Source: CAYXSX01 sp964467925
GTDB taxonomy: Bacteria; Pseudomonadota; Alphaproteobacteria; Micavibrionales; Micavibrionaceae
Length of the DNA: 64,000 nucleotides
Reading direction: 5' to 3'
Assembly (NCBI GenBank): GCA_964467925.1
Contig: CAYXSX010000003.1
Span: 1 to 64,000 of the forward strand
The notes under the pieces are model-generated. The model made no database searches. It was not told the DNA's origin and was given only the letters and a program-made list of their open reading frames with translations. Positions within the stretch are counted from its first letter, which is position 1. Every line of letters begins with the position of its first letter. The translations under genes were made by a program, and so were the position numbers. Positions 20,360 through 28,403 of this stretch are shown here, one piece after another.

Positions 20360-20710
20360 AGGGGCTACTTCGTCTGGTGACCTTTTTAGTTTGGTGATTG
20401 TAATACAATAACTCGCCACCGCAAAACAAGAACGATTCCTATATTGTGTATAAGAATGCATAAAACCCCTTGATAAAATTTTCATAAAAACAAGAAAGTC
20501 TCTCTGGAATGTTTAACCGGGCCGTAAGAGACAATGGCAAACCAACCCGATATTCCTGCTGTAAGACGCTTATTCCTTGCGTTTCTGGGGGCAGTCAGGA
20601 TACAAAAGAAAATGTTAATACTGATATAAGGTGTGCCAGTTCAATATCGGACCATATTAAGGCGTCTGATTTTTAAGCGTTTTTCAAGATTTTTATGTTT
20701 TAAATACGAT
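20360..20710. other. Intergenic region between gdh and the copper block
   Basis: About 350 bases. The right part of gdh regulation (promoter-like boxes at 20400-20429, minus strand) lies here. A 31-codon plus-strand frame begins at 20534 (MANQPDIPAVRRLF...) but has no clear ribosome site and may be a gene remnant. No hairpin terminator was seen after the ATPase gene and no copy of the tRNA-Thr 3' end was found by eye. Confidence 0.5.
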
Positions 20711-22987
20711 TTAGCGAGCCAAATTGATTAAACGCAATCGTAGAGCATTAACAATCACACTCACAGAAGAAAGTGACATGGCCGCAGCCGCTATGATCGG
20801 TGAAAGCAGAATGCCGAAAAATGGATAAAGAATGCCTGCCGCAACGGGAACACCCGCTGTATTATATACAAAAGCAAAGAACAGGTTTTGGCGAATATTG
20901 TTCATGGTCGCCACAGACAGCTTGCGGGCGTGGACAATGCCGGTAAGGTCGCCTTTGAGCAGCGTTACGCCTGCGCTTTCCATTGCCACATCGGTACCAG
21001 TGCCCATGGCAATGCCTACATCGGCGGCGGCCAGCGCCGGAGCATCATTGGTACCGTCCCCGGCCATAGCCACGACCTTACCTTCATCCCGCAACTTTTT
21101 GACAATACGCCCCTTATCTTCGGGCAGGATTTCCGCTTCCACTTCTTCAATATTCAGCGTTTTGGCCACGGCCTCTGCCGTGCGGCGGTTGTCGCCTGTC
21201 AGCATGACAATACGGATGCCCTGGCTGTGCAGCGCCTTGATTGCTGCGGGCGTGGTTTCCTTGACAGGATCTGCAATCGCCAATAGTCCGGCAGGTTTGC
21301 CGTCCACGGCAATAAAAATGACGGTGGCTCCATCAGAGCGCAATTCATCAGCCTGCACAGATAAGGACGACACATCAACGGACTTTTCTTCCATCAACAT
21401 GACGTTGCCGAGCGCCACAGCTTGTCCATTGATTTTGCCGATAACGCCTTTACCGGTTGGAGAGTCAAAATCCTCTGCCACCACTAATTCCAGCCCCTTA
21501 TCCTTTGCCGCCACGACAATGGCGTGGGCCAGCGGGTGTTCGCTGTCTTGTTCAAGCGACGCGGCCAGCATTAACAATTCATTTTCGCTAAAGCCCTCGG
21601 CAGGCACTATTTTGGTGACGGTCGGCCTACCTTCGGTCAACGTGCCGGTTTTATCAATCACCAGCGTATCTACTTTCTCCATGCGTTCCAGCGCCTCGGC
21701 GTTTTTAATCAGTACGCCCGCCTGAGCGCCCTTGCCGACCCCGACCATAATGGACATGGGCGTGGCCAGACCCAAAGCACAGGGACAGGCTATAATCAAA
21801 ACACTGACAGCGGCAATCAGGCCGTAGCTGAACGCAGGCGAAGGCCCGTAAATCATCCAGATGGTAAAAGCTATAACGGCGCACAGAATAACCGCAGGCA
21901 CAAACCATGAGGACACAATATCGGCCAGCCTTTGAATGGGCGCGCGGCTGCGCTGCGCCTCGGCAACCATGTGGACGATTTGCGAAAGCATGGTGTCCTT
22001 ACCAACACGCTCTGCCTTCATAACAAAGCTGCCGGTCTGGTTCATGGTACCGCCTATGACCTTACCGCCAGCCTCTTTCATCACCGGCATAGACTCACCC
22101 GTTACCATGGACTCATCCACCGCGCTTTTGCCCTCGGTAACAATACCGTCCAGCGGCACTTTTTCACCGGGCCGGACGCGCAATAGATCGCCTACCTTGA
22201 TTTCGTCCAGTGGCACGTCTTCCTCTTCGCCGTTTTCATTGATCCGGCGGGCTGTTTTGGGGGCCAGATCAAGCAGAGCGCGGATAGCGCCACCTGTCTG
22301 TTCGCGGGCTTTGAGTTCGAGAACCTGGCCCAATAAGACCAGAACAGTAATCACAGCAGCCGCTTCAAAATAAACCGCGACCGTACCGTCTTGGCGAAAT
22401 GTTTCGGGGAAGATGCCGGGGGCCAGTGTTGCCATGATGCTGTAAAGCCACGCCACGCCCGTTCCCATGGCAATCAGTGTAAACATATTCAGGTTATGGG
22501 TTTTGAGGGATTGCCAGCCGCGCTCAAAAAACGGCTTCCCAGCCCAAAGTACAACGGGCGTTGCCAATACGAGCTGTATCCAGTTGGAAAGCGTGCCATT
22601 GATATAGTGGTGCAGGTCAAGAACATGCCCACCCATTTCCAACGCCAGCACAGGCAGGGTCAGGACAAGACCGACCCAGAAGCGTTTGCGCATATCTGCC
22701 AGTTCCGGGCTTTCGCCTTCCTCTCCGGTGATCGTTTCCGGTTCCAGCGCCATACCGCAAATCGGGCAATTTCCCGGCCCCTCTTGCCGGATTTCCGGAT
22801 GCATGGGACAGGTATAAATTACATCAGCTGCCGCAGGTTCTGTAGTGGGCTTAGCCTTTTCACCATGATGATGCTCGTGATGACAGCATGATTTTTTTTG
22901 TTCTTCTTCTGGCTTCTTGATCTCGCAATGTGAGTGATCGCTTGAGCCTTCTGTATTTTGTTTATGATGGTTGTGGCTTTGTTTCAT
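20711..22987 (-). CDS. copA: Copper-translocating P1B-type ATPase
   Basis: 758 residues. The N-terminus is His/Cys-rich (HNHH, HCEIKK, CCHHEHHHGE) followed by a heavy-metal-binding domain YTCPMHPEIRQEGPGNCPICGM (residues 58-79, split here only for reading) instead of the usual GMTCxxC HMA domains. Then eight membrane segments, the TGES actuator motif (297-300), the metal-channel motif CPC at 401-403, the phosphorylation site DKTGT at 445-449, the SEHPLA motif near 482 and GDGTNDAP at 643-650. CPC with this scaffold indicates Cu(I) export, energised by ATP, across the inner membrane. The gene starts 3 bases after the MerR regulator with an AAAGGAG site, so both share the MerR-type promoter. 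Confidence 0.93.
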   Translation of the reverse strand: MKQSHNHHKQNTEGSSDHSHCEIKKPEEEQKKSCCHHEHHHGEKAKPTTEPAAADVIYTCPMHPEIRQEGPGNCPICGMALEPETITGEEGESPELADMRKRFWVGLVLTLPVLALEMGGHVLDLHHYINGTLSNWIQLVLATPVVLWAGKPFFERGWQSLKTHNLNMFTLIAMGTGVAWLYSIMATLAPGIFPETFRQDGTVAVYFEAAAVITVLVLLGQVLELKAREQTGGAIRALLDLAPKTARRINENGEEEDVPLDEIKVGDLLRVRPGEKVPLDGIVTEGKSAVDESMVTGESMPVMKEAGGKVIGGTMNQTGSFVMKAERVGKDTMLSQIVHMVAEAQRSRAPIQRLADIVSSWFVPAVILCAVIAFTIWMIYGPSPAFSYGLIAAVSVLIIACPCALGLATPMSIMVGVGKGAQAGVLIKNAEALERMEKVDTLVIDKTGTLTEGRPTVTKIVPAEGFSENELLMLAASLEQDSEHPLAHAIVVAAKDKGLELVVAEDFDSPTGKGVIGKINGQAVALGNVMLMEEKSVDVSSLSVQADELRSDGATVIFIAVDGKPAGLLAIADPVKETTPAAIKALHSQGIRIVMLTGDNRRTAEAVAKTLNIEEVEAEILPEDKGRIVKKLRDEGKVVAMAGDGTNDAPALAAADVGIAMGTGTDVAMESAGVTLLKGDLTGIVHARKLSVATMNNIRQNLFFAFVYNTAGVPVAAGILYPFFGILLSPIIAAAAMSLSSVSVIVNALRLRLINLAR

Positions 22988-22990
22988 AAC

Positions 22991-23413
22991 CTAAACTCCT
23001 TTGTTATCATGACGCGCATGCAGATAAGAAACGATGGGACACTCTTTTATAGGCGTATCCCCTCCTGGGCATTTTTTTGCTAAATCTTCGAGAGCTCGTT
23101 TGATGGCAATCAGGTCTTCAATATTCCTTTGTGCTTCTTCAATTTTTGCTTTTGTTAAATCAAGTATGTCTTGGGAAATGACACTGTCAGACAAATGAAT
23201 CTCCAACAGCGATTTAACTTCGGACAATTTGAAGCCCAAAGATTTTGCGCGCTTAATAAAAACAATGTGCTCCATCGAAGACTCATTATAGAGCCTGTAA
23301 CCGGAATCACTTCGGTTAACAGGCTCTATAAGCTTCAAGGATTCGTAGTAACGAATAGTGTCGGGCCTTAGTTTACTCGCCTTTGCTAATTGTCCAATGG
23401 TCATATGTTTCAT
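22991..23413 (-). CDS. MerR-family metal-responsive regulator (CueR-like)
   Basis: 140 residues. The N-terminal winged helix TIGQLAKASKLRPDTIRYYESLKLIEP and SGYRLYNESSMEHI are textbook MerR; a long coiled-coil dimerisation helix follows (residues 80-112), and the metal loop contains two cysteines (KKCPGGDTPIKECPIVS) nine residues apart, plus His residues in YLHARHD. CueR has two Cys seven residues apart, so the metal preference is copper-like but not certain. It is the first gene before copA and is preceded by a typical long-spacer MerR promoter (23438-23469), arguing for autoregulated activation of the pump. Confidence 0.9.
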   Translation of the reverse strand: MKHMTIGQLAKASKLRPDTIRYYESLKLIEPVNRSDSGYRLYNESSMEHIVFIKRAKSLGFKLSEVKSLLEIHLSDSVISQDILDLTKAKIEEAQRNIEDLIAIKRALEDLAKKCPGGDTPIKECPIVSYLHARHDNKGV

Positions 23414-23437
23414 GTTTTATATCCTCTACATAAAACA

Positions 23438-23469
23438 ATCCTACACCTTGGAGCATACTCTAAGGTCAA
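23438..23469 (-). promoter_or_regulatory. MerR-type operator/promoter driving merR-copA
   Basis: Read on the minus strand: -35 TTGACC (23464-23469) and -10 TAGGAT (23438-23443) separated by 20 bases, the overlong spacing that MerR-family activators untwist. The spacer holds a 22-base dyad (23445-23466) with half-sites ACCTTAGAG and CTCCAAGGT, one mismatch. This is the expected site for the regulator encoded 25 bases downstream. Confidence 0.85.
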
Positions 23470-23475
23470 GAGTTT

Positions 23476-23814
23476 TTAATGGCTATGGCCATCTTTTTTA
23501 TCACAACTATGACCTGCGGGGCATTTTTCTGCAGACATATCATTTGCTCCACCCATTATGCCGCCATGCATTTGGTGCATATTCATCATCATGCTGCCCA
23601 TGTGATCGTGCATAGCCTGCATGCGTTCTTTCATGGTCGGATCTGACATCATGTCCATCATGTTTTTCATCTCGCCCTGCATTTTCTCCATATCGGCCAT
23701 GGCAGGACAATTGGTCATGTCCTTGCCTTCCATGCTCATATGGTGATCGGCAAAAACCTGTGCTGGCAATACCAAGCAGGTCGCTACAAGAGCTATTTTC
23801 ATCAGATTTTTCAT
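23476..23814 (-). CDS. Met/His-rich periplasmic metal-binding protein
   Basis: 112 residues with signal peptide 1-22 (cut after VFA). The mature protein is extremely rich in Met, His and Asp (MQGEMKNMMDMM, HDHMGSMMMNMHQMHGG) with three Cys, ending in CPAGHSCDKKDGHSH. Met-rich runs bind Cu(I) and His-rich runs Cu(II) in proteins such as CopC/CusF-like and PcoE; this one matches none of them clearly, so I treat it as a copper sponge by composition and context. It lies 19 bases after the DUF2231 gene and before the MerR promoter, so is the last gene of the upstream transcription unit. Confidence 0.75.
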   Translation of the reverse strand: MKNLMKIALVATCLVLPAQVFADHHMSMEGKDMTNCPAMADMEKMQGEMKNMMDMMSDPTMKERMQAMHDHMGSMMMNMHQMHGGIMGGANDMSAEKCPAGHSCDKKDGHSH

Positions 23815-23833
23815 CGCTTATCTCCTTTTCAAG

Positions 23834-24409
23834 TTAGTGATGATGTTCGCCATGATCGTGATGGTCATGGTCTTGGTTACGCAAATCTTCCATTTCTTGA
23901 TGGTGTCCTTCCATACCGCCATGTGAGTAACTGTCATGGCCACCATCGCCATGAACTTCCGGCATACGCATGACGCCCATGCCATGGCGATAAACAACCT
24001 CACCGCCTTTGTAACCCGTTACGGCCAAAAAGCTGGAAGCCAGCAGCATGATGGCGACAAAGATAGGACTAACTGTTTTTGCTCCACGTTGCTTCCATGC
24101 GGCCCAAAGAGCAAGAAACGCAAACCCCCCAGCTGTAGGCAAAGCCCAGTTACGGTGATCGGTCATAGCGGCATGGGATGGCCCGTCATGCGCCACCGTG
24201 CTGTAGGCGTATAATCCTGCTAGCACCGTACCAACCGTAATGATTGCCCCAACCCATAAATTCCAACGGGCGGCAATCAGCAGGTTTTCTTTCTTCAAAA
24301 CCAGCCCTACCAGATAAAGCAGCGCCGATATGCTCAATAGCCCGATTGTGAAATGTACAAAGATCGGGTGCCAGTTGGGTATAATTGCCATGTGCGTCAT
24401 CATGTTCAT
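23834..24409 (-). CDS. DUF2231-like membrane protein with His-rich tail
   Basis: 191 residues. Four hydrophobic segments (about 18-38, 48-70, 90-105 and 118-135) with the IPNWHPIFVHFTIGLL opening, a pattern of the DUF2231 family often found in copper or heme-related clusters. The C-terminal 45 residues are a His/Asp/Glu-rich tail (HQEMEDLRNQDHDHHDHGEHHH) that could bind metal. Located between copB and the Met-rich protein, 10 bases from copB, so part of the copper operon. Molecular role unknown. Confidence 0.75.
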   Translation of the reverse strand: MNMMTHMAIIPNWHPIFVHFTIGLLSISALLYLVGLVLKKENLLIAARWNLWVGAIITVGTVLAGLYAYSTVAHDGPSHAAMTDHRNWALPTAGGFAFLALWAAWKQRGAKTVSPIFVAIMLLASSFLAVTGYKGGEVVYRHGMGVMRMPEVHGDGGHDSYSHGGMEGHHQEMEDLRNQDHDHHDHGEHHH

Positions 24410-24419
24410 AGCTTTTCCC

Positions 24420-25151
24420 CTAAAACATTAAACGCAGGCCAACACCTGCAATGAAGTCATCATTGTCTTCACCATTGTTTTTAGCGATGGAAGAAGTTTC
24501 CCCGAATTTGCGCTCATATCGTACATCAATATAGGGCGCAAATTTACGGGTAAACTCATAACGGGTTTGGAGTCCAATTTCGCCATCGGTAAACCCAGCA
24601 CCAATTTCCTGATCCTCAACATCCTGAGCAGACAAGTTTACTTCTGCGTATGGCTGTAAGATCAGGCGTTGCGTTACAAGAAAATCATTTTCTTCCCGTA
24701 ATCGTGCCGTGACATCACCCTCATCACTGACGAATAGATGCGCCTCTGTTTCAAAGAAATACGGCGCAAGCCCTTCAACTCCAAACACGGCATAGGTGGT
24801 GGAAGCAGGCTGAGTATCGTGGCGAAGCCCTGCCTGCAAATCCCAGAAGGTTGCGACATTACGGCTGTAGAGTGCTTGAAACTCGGCTTTTTCGGTTACA
24901 CCATCGGAATTTTCACCTTCGCTTCTGATCCAGAGTTTATTTTCATCTGTTCCATACCAGCCATCAAGATCCCAGCGGGCAACGGGGCCGTGTTCTCCCG
25001 CCCCATAATCCGTTTCTAGCCGGAACATGTGATAGGTTTCTGCCCCATGTTGGTGGTCAGCGGGATCATGTTTATGCGCCTCTTGAGCAAAGGCAGGCAT
25101 AGACATTGCCAACATAAATAGTGACGTTGTGAAATAAAGTTTAGTGCGCAT
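24420..25151 (-). CDS. copB: Copper resistance outer-membrane protein CopB
   Basis: 243 residues, signal peptide 1-22. The rest is a CopB/PcoB beta-barrel: FRLETDYGAGEHGPVARWDLDGWYG, ENKLWIRSEGE, ALYSRNVATFWDLQAGLRHD, then alternating strands to the closing GVGLRLMF with a terminal aromatic, as in outer-membrane barrels. The Met/His-rich N-terminal segment of longer CopB proteins is reduced to AHKHDPADHQHGAETYH. It works with the multicopper oxidase in moving or sequestering copper at the outer membrane. Its start overlaps the oxidase gene by 11 bases. Confidence 0.92.
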   Translation of the reverse strand: MRTKLYFTTSLFMLAMSMPAFAQEAHKHDPADHQHGAETYHMFRLETDYGAGEHGPVARWDLDGWYGTDENKLWIRSEGENSDGVTEKAEFQALYSRNVATFWDLQAGLRHDTQPASTTYAVFGVEGLAPYFFETEAHLFVSDEGDVTARLREENDFLVTQRLILQPYAEVNLSAQDVEDQEIGAGFTDGEIGLQTRYEFTRKFAPYIDVRYERKFGETSSIAKNNGEDNDDFIAGVGLRLMF

Positions 25152-26868
25152 GGTTATGCCCTCCCTGCGTATCAGTGTTTGTATCGTGGTTCATCTTAGA
25201 ATGATCCATGCCGCCCATATCATGATGCATTGGCTTTGAGGCCGCATCCGGCTTATAAGGTGCAGCTTTCGCATAGTCAGGAACATCTGATGGATCAAGC
25301 TTTGCCACAACAGCTTTCGTCATCATGCCAGCAGCCATGTGGTAAAGAAGGTGGCAGTGAAATGCCCATTCTCCTGGCTCATCTGCCGTAAGCAATACAG
25401 AATAGTTCCCGCCAGGCGGCACAATAACTGTGTGTTTGTTAGGCAATTTTTCCATGGGCTGCCCGTTTTCAAGCTGCACAAACATACCGTGCAGGTGCAT
25501 CGGATGCGCCATCATGGTGTCATTGACGAATTTTAGCCTGACACGCTCCCCATATCTTAACTTCATCGGTCCAGAGTCAGAGTATTTCTTGCCGTTCATC
25601 GTCCAGATATAACGCTCCATGTTGCCGCCGAGACGTACAAGAATTTCACGCTCCGGCTGGCGTACATCTTTTTGTGTACCGAGGTAACGCAGATCGGAGT
25701 AACTAAGCTGCTTATCACCCTTGGGGGTGCCTGCTTTAGCCCAGCCGCTTTCCATCTCCGCACGCATATCCTCCATTTCTTCTGGCGTCATTTTACTGTG
25801 ATCCATGCCGCTCATATCATGTCCCATACCCATGTCGGCCATGGTTAAAAGAGTGCGGAAACGCTGCTCGGGAATTTCACCCTTCATGCCCTTACGTGGA
25901 GCCAGTGTGCCAAGCGCAAAACCGCTGCGATCAATCGGCTCTGCGGCAATCGTATAGGCTTTATCTTCCTTGGGCGTTACTATGACATCATAGGTTTCCG
26001 CCACGCCAAAACGAAACTCATCAACAGAAACAGGCGCAACATTCTGGCCATCCGATGACACCACCTGCATTTTCAGGCCAGGTATCCGTACATCGTAAAA
26101 CGACATGGCAGAAGCATTGATAAAGCGCAAGCGCACGCGCTCACCAGGCTTAAAAATTCCCGTCCAGTTTTGATCCGGCGTTTTACCGTTTATCAGGAAC
26201 GTGTAGCCACTAACATCTGAAAGATCAGTCGGTAGCATCCGCATCTCACCCCACATTTTGGCGTTCTTCCAAGCTTTGCTAAACCCTTCCTCTTTTGCGT
26301 CTGCAAAAAAATCGCCAATCGTCCGGCGAGCATAAGCATAATAGTCAGAAGACATTTTAAGGTTTGCCATGATGCTGCTGGACTCTTCATCCGTATAATC
26401 GGAGAGCAACACCACATAATCACGATCAGCCTTCACAGGATCAACTTTAGGCGAAATCACAATCGAGCCGTAATGACCGTCCTGCTCCTGCCCCATAGAA
26501 TGAGCATGATACCAATAGGTTCCACTTTGGCGAATTTTGAAATGATAGGTGAATGTTTCACCAGGTTTAATGCCTGGGTATCCGTTAAAGCCAGGAACAC
26601 CATCCATTTCACCTGGCAGCAATAAGCCATGCCAGTGAACGGATGTGTCCTCATCCATATTATTTTTCACATGAATGGTGACATCTTCGCCTTCTGTGAA
26701 GTGAAGCGTGGGGCCAGGGATTGTCCCGTTTACAGTGATTTTCTTGACGGTATTGCCTGTTATGTTCACAGGTTCGCGGGCGATGGAAAGATTATACTCT
26801 CCGGCCTCAGCCCGCATAGGCATGATCAGAGCCAAAAGCCCTAAAAGAGTAAGAATGGTGTGTTTCAT
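25141..26868 (-). CDS. Copper-resistance multicopper oxidase (CopA/PcoA type)
   Basis: 575 residues with three cupredoxin domains. Copper ligands are visible: HWHG at 78-81, YHAH at 120-123, HPMHLHG at 456-462 and HCHLLYH at 505-511 followed by an axial Met. Met/His-rich inserts (MGMGHDMSGMDHSKM in the middle, another MHHDMGGMDHSKM near the end) are typical of PcoA/CopA oxidases that oxidise Cu(I) to the less toxic Cu(II) in the periplasm. Most family members use a Tat signal; this one begins MKHTILTLLGLLALIMPMRAEA with no twin arginine, so export looks Sec-dependent. It overlaps copB by 11 bases. Confidence 0.93.
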   Translation of the reverse strand: MKHTILTLLGLLALIMPMRAEAGEYNLSIAREPVNITGNTVKKITVNGTIPGPTLHFTEGEDVTIHVKNNMDEDTSVHWHGLLLPGEMDGVPGFNGYPGIKPGETFTYHFKIRQSGTYWYHAHSMGQEQDGHYGSIVISPKVDPVKADRDYVVLLSDYTDEESSSIMANLKMSSDYYAYARRTIGDFFADAKEEGFSKAWKNAKMWGEMRMLPTDLSDVSGYTFLINGKTPDQNWTGIFKPGERVRLRFINASAMSFYDVRIPGLKMQVVSSDGQNVAPVSVDEFRFGVAETYDVIVTPKEDKAYTIAAEPIDRSGFALGTLAPRKGMKGEIPEQRFRTLLTMADMGMGHDMSGMDHSKMTPEEMEDMRAEMESGWAKAGTPKGDKQLSYSDLRYLGTQKDVRQPEREILVRLGGNMERYIWTMNGKKYSDSGPMKLRYGERVRLKFVNDTMMAHPMHLHGMFVQLENGQPMEKLPNKHTVIVPPGGNYSVLLTADEPGEWAFHCHLLYHMAAGMMTKAVVAKLDPSDVPDYAKAAPYKPDAASKPMHHDMGGMDHSKMNHDTNTDTQGGHNHAH

Positions 26869-26925
26869 AAATCAGAGTCCTTAATAGTTTTAATTTCTGC
26901 ACAAATGCTAAAATGCGCAGAAAAA

Positions 26926-27330
26926 CTATATACGGAATCTCTGAGTCGTCAGAATGAGGGATGGTTGCGTTTCGTGTAGATTAGGCCAATCCGGCGGTGG
27001 GCCGCGAATAGTGCCTTCGTCTGTATGTGAAACCTGAGTAACAGGCGCATCGTCCGCCAAGGCATAAACGACGAAATCTTTCTTCAGATCAGGCTTGTCT
27101 ATGCTGGCGGTGTCAGCCTTTTGCATGTCTACGCCCATACAATCCAGCAACAAATTAACCTTGCCGGTTTCTTTTTTACCGCTTTCATATCCTGGGTGAT
27201 GCTTAGCGCATGGCTGGCTTGAAGACATTTCAACCTTTGCGCCTTTTACACAAGATGGCATTGCACACGCCAGCGAAGGCATGAGCATGAGAAGCATCAA
27301 AAAGCTGAATAAAAATTTTCTCATACGCAT
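26926..27330 (-). CDS. Small exported protein of the copper cluster, unknown function
   Basis: 134 residues from ATG at 27330 (MRMRKFLFSFLMLL...), chosen because it places the signal peptide at the N-terminus; the frame opens at 27360. After cleavage (ACA) the protein has Cys at several positions (MPSCVKGA, QPCAKHH, LLDCMG) and ends with RGPPPDWPNL...SLILTTQRFRI. Similar short exported proteins with a Pro-rich stretch and LTTQRFR-like end occur upstream of copper oxidases; I cannot name the family. A TTGGAC-N17-TTATAT promoter-like pair lies at 27369-27397, so this may be the first gene of the copper operon. Confidence 0.65.
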   Translation of the reverse strand: MRMRKFLFSFLMLLMLMPSLACAMPSCVKGAKVEMSSSQPCAKHHPGYESGKKETGKVNLLLDCMGVDMQKADTASIDKPDLKKDFVVYALADDAPVTQVSHTDEGTIRGPPPDWPNLHETQPSLILTTQRFRI

Positions 27331-27368
27331 AACAATATAGTATTCGTAAGAAGAATCCATAACGTTTC

Positions 27369-27397
27369 ATATAAAAATTCACCCCGGTAAGGTCCAA
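27369..27397 (-). promoter_or_regulatory. Candidate promoter of the copper operon
   Basis: On the minus strand TTGGAC (27392-27397) and TTATAT (27369-27374) are 17 bases apart, upstream of the small exported protein that heads the oxidase-copB block. No good MerR-type dyad is present here, unlike at merR. Confidence 0.4.
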
Positions 27398-27456
27398 AAA
27401 GAGACATAATTTAGATTTAGCAAGGTGATATAAAATTGGAAAAATGCGATGAGAAA

Positions 27457-27531
27457 TGGTGCCGCAGAGAGGATTTGAACCTCCGACCCACGCATTACGA
27501 ATGCGTTGCTCTACCCCTGAGCTACTGCGGC
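27457..27531 (-). tRNA. tRNA-Thr (anticodon CGT)
   Basis: On the minus strand the sequence folds as a cloverleaf: acceptor GCCGCAG/CTGCGGC, D arm with AGCTCAGGGGTAGAGC, anticodon stem ACGCA/TGCGT with loop TTCGTAA (anticodon CGT, reads ACG), TPsiC arm GGAGGTTCAAATCCTC, discriminator A and an encoded CCA (27457-27459). Its 3' end faces the copper block. Confidence 0.95.
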
Positions 27532-27660
27532 TAAAAGGGTCTAAGGATGCAATTATTACATTTTAGCCTTGCTCTTTTTCAATGAAAAAAGCAAAAAATC
27601 TCTTGAAAACAAGGTTGCTGTATGTTTTTATGTAAAAAATTTAATTGAGAGGTTTTTAAA

Positions 27661-27912
27661 ATGGGTCTACACGTAGTTTCTTGCAGTAGTGATAGCTTTG
27701 AACAGGCAGCCGCCGGACAAGGCGAGCGCATAGTTCTTGACCATGCCGCTGAAGCTGAGGCTGCAGACAGATACGTTGATCCTTTAAAGCACCCTTATGT
27801 AACTTTACTGGTACAGGCAGGCCCTAATGAGCAAGAGGCTCGCTCCGAGATGCTTACTACTAAGCCGATGACGGATGAAGTAGTTGCATCTATACTGGAG
27901 GCTGGGCTATAA
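27661..27912 (+). CDS. Small hypothetical protein
   Basis: 83 residues, acidic, no signal peptide or membrane segment; no family recognised. A GAGAGG ribosome site lies 8 bases before the ATG and TTGAAA-N17-TTTTAT (27603-27631) could be its promoter. The C-terminal half (MLTTKPMTDEVVASILEAGL) looks helical. It ends only 8 bases before the SRP RNA. Coding status is likely but not certain. Confidence 0.55.
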   Translation: MGLHVVSCSSDSFEQAAAGQGERIVLDHAAEAEAADRYVDPLKHPYVTLLVQAGPNEQEARSEMLTTKPMTDEVVASILEAGL

Positions 27913-27919
27913 CACACAC

Positions 27920-28012
27920 GGAAAGTCGGCGCGGGCGGTGATTTCGCCAACCCGGTCAGGGCCGAAAGGCAGCAGCCGTAACGAATTTTCCCGGGTCGTG
28001 TCCGGCTTTCCA
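27920..28012 (+). ncRNA. ffs: Signal recognition particle RNA (4.5S, small bacterial type)
   Basis: The terminal stem GGAAAGTCGG (27920-27929) pairs with CCGGCTTTCC (28002-28011), and the conserved SRP core is present: CCCGGTCAGGGCCGAAAGGCAGCAGCC, read in two parts (CCGGTCAGGGCCGAAAGG and CAGCAGCC), with the apical GGTCAG...GCAGCAG Ffh-binding asymmetric loop capped by a GAAA-type tetraloop. Length about 93 bases fits the 4.5S form. It lies upstream of dnaX, a gene order seen in many proteobacteria. The RNA binds Ffh to deliver membrane proteins. Confidence 0.92.
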
Positions 28013-28102
28013 CCTTTCCCCTTCATAATAGCAACTTGCAGAACCTGTGCTGTTTAAACGCGTTAGCTTCTTACGATTAAAAAGACCGAAAAGGAGCCTA
28101 TA

Positions 28103-28201
28103 ATGAAAACCCTTGTGTTTGTAGCCGTACTTTCTACAGTCGTTCTTTTGAGTGCCTGCACCGCCGGATATATCATTAGCCGTGAAGATGCCGACAATTA
28201 A
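28103..28201 (+). CDS. 32-residue lipoprotein
   Basis: A complete short gene between ffs and dnaX: M-K-T then a hydrophobic stretch and the lipobox LSAC, followed by TAGYIISREDADN and TAA. AAGGAG lies at 28091-28096, seven bases before the ATG, which strongly supports translation. Processing at Cys19 would leave a 14-residue lipopeptide, similar in style to entericidins and other small envelope lipoproteins, but no specific family is recognised. Confidence 0.75.
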   Translation: MKTLVFVAVLSTVVLLSACTAGYIISREDADN

Positions 28202-28403
28202 TTGGTAAAAAATACGCCGCGTTTCATAGCTTTCTTGCGCTTTTGCAAAGAGGTGAGGCCCAATAACGGCACGGTTTCCATTTTCTCGCCCACGGAGGAG
28301 GTTGTCGGTGCTTGATTTCGCCAACGGCTTGTCAGAAAGATTATGGATGACAAAGCGGCCTGAAGAATTGCTCTTGGTTTGAGAATCGTACTAAACTTGG
28401 GCT

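Noticed and set aside
20534..20629. 31-codon frame MANQPDIPAVRRLF... in the gdh-copper gap
   Set aside because: No clear ribosome site and no recognisable domain; maybe a remnant, not supported as a gene.
20486..20710. Integration site (attachment repeat) left of the copper block
   Set aside because: No copy of the tRNA-Thr 3' end could be seen and no integrase is encoded.
27956..28324. 122-codon minus-strand frame overlapping ffs
   Set aside because: It covers the SRP RNA and the short lipoprotein on the other strand and shows no family pattern.
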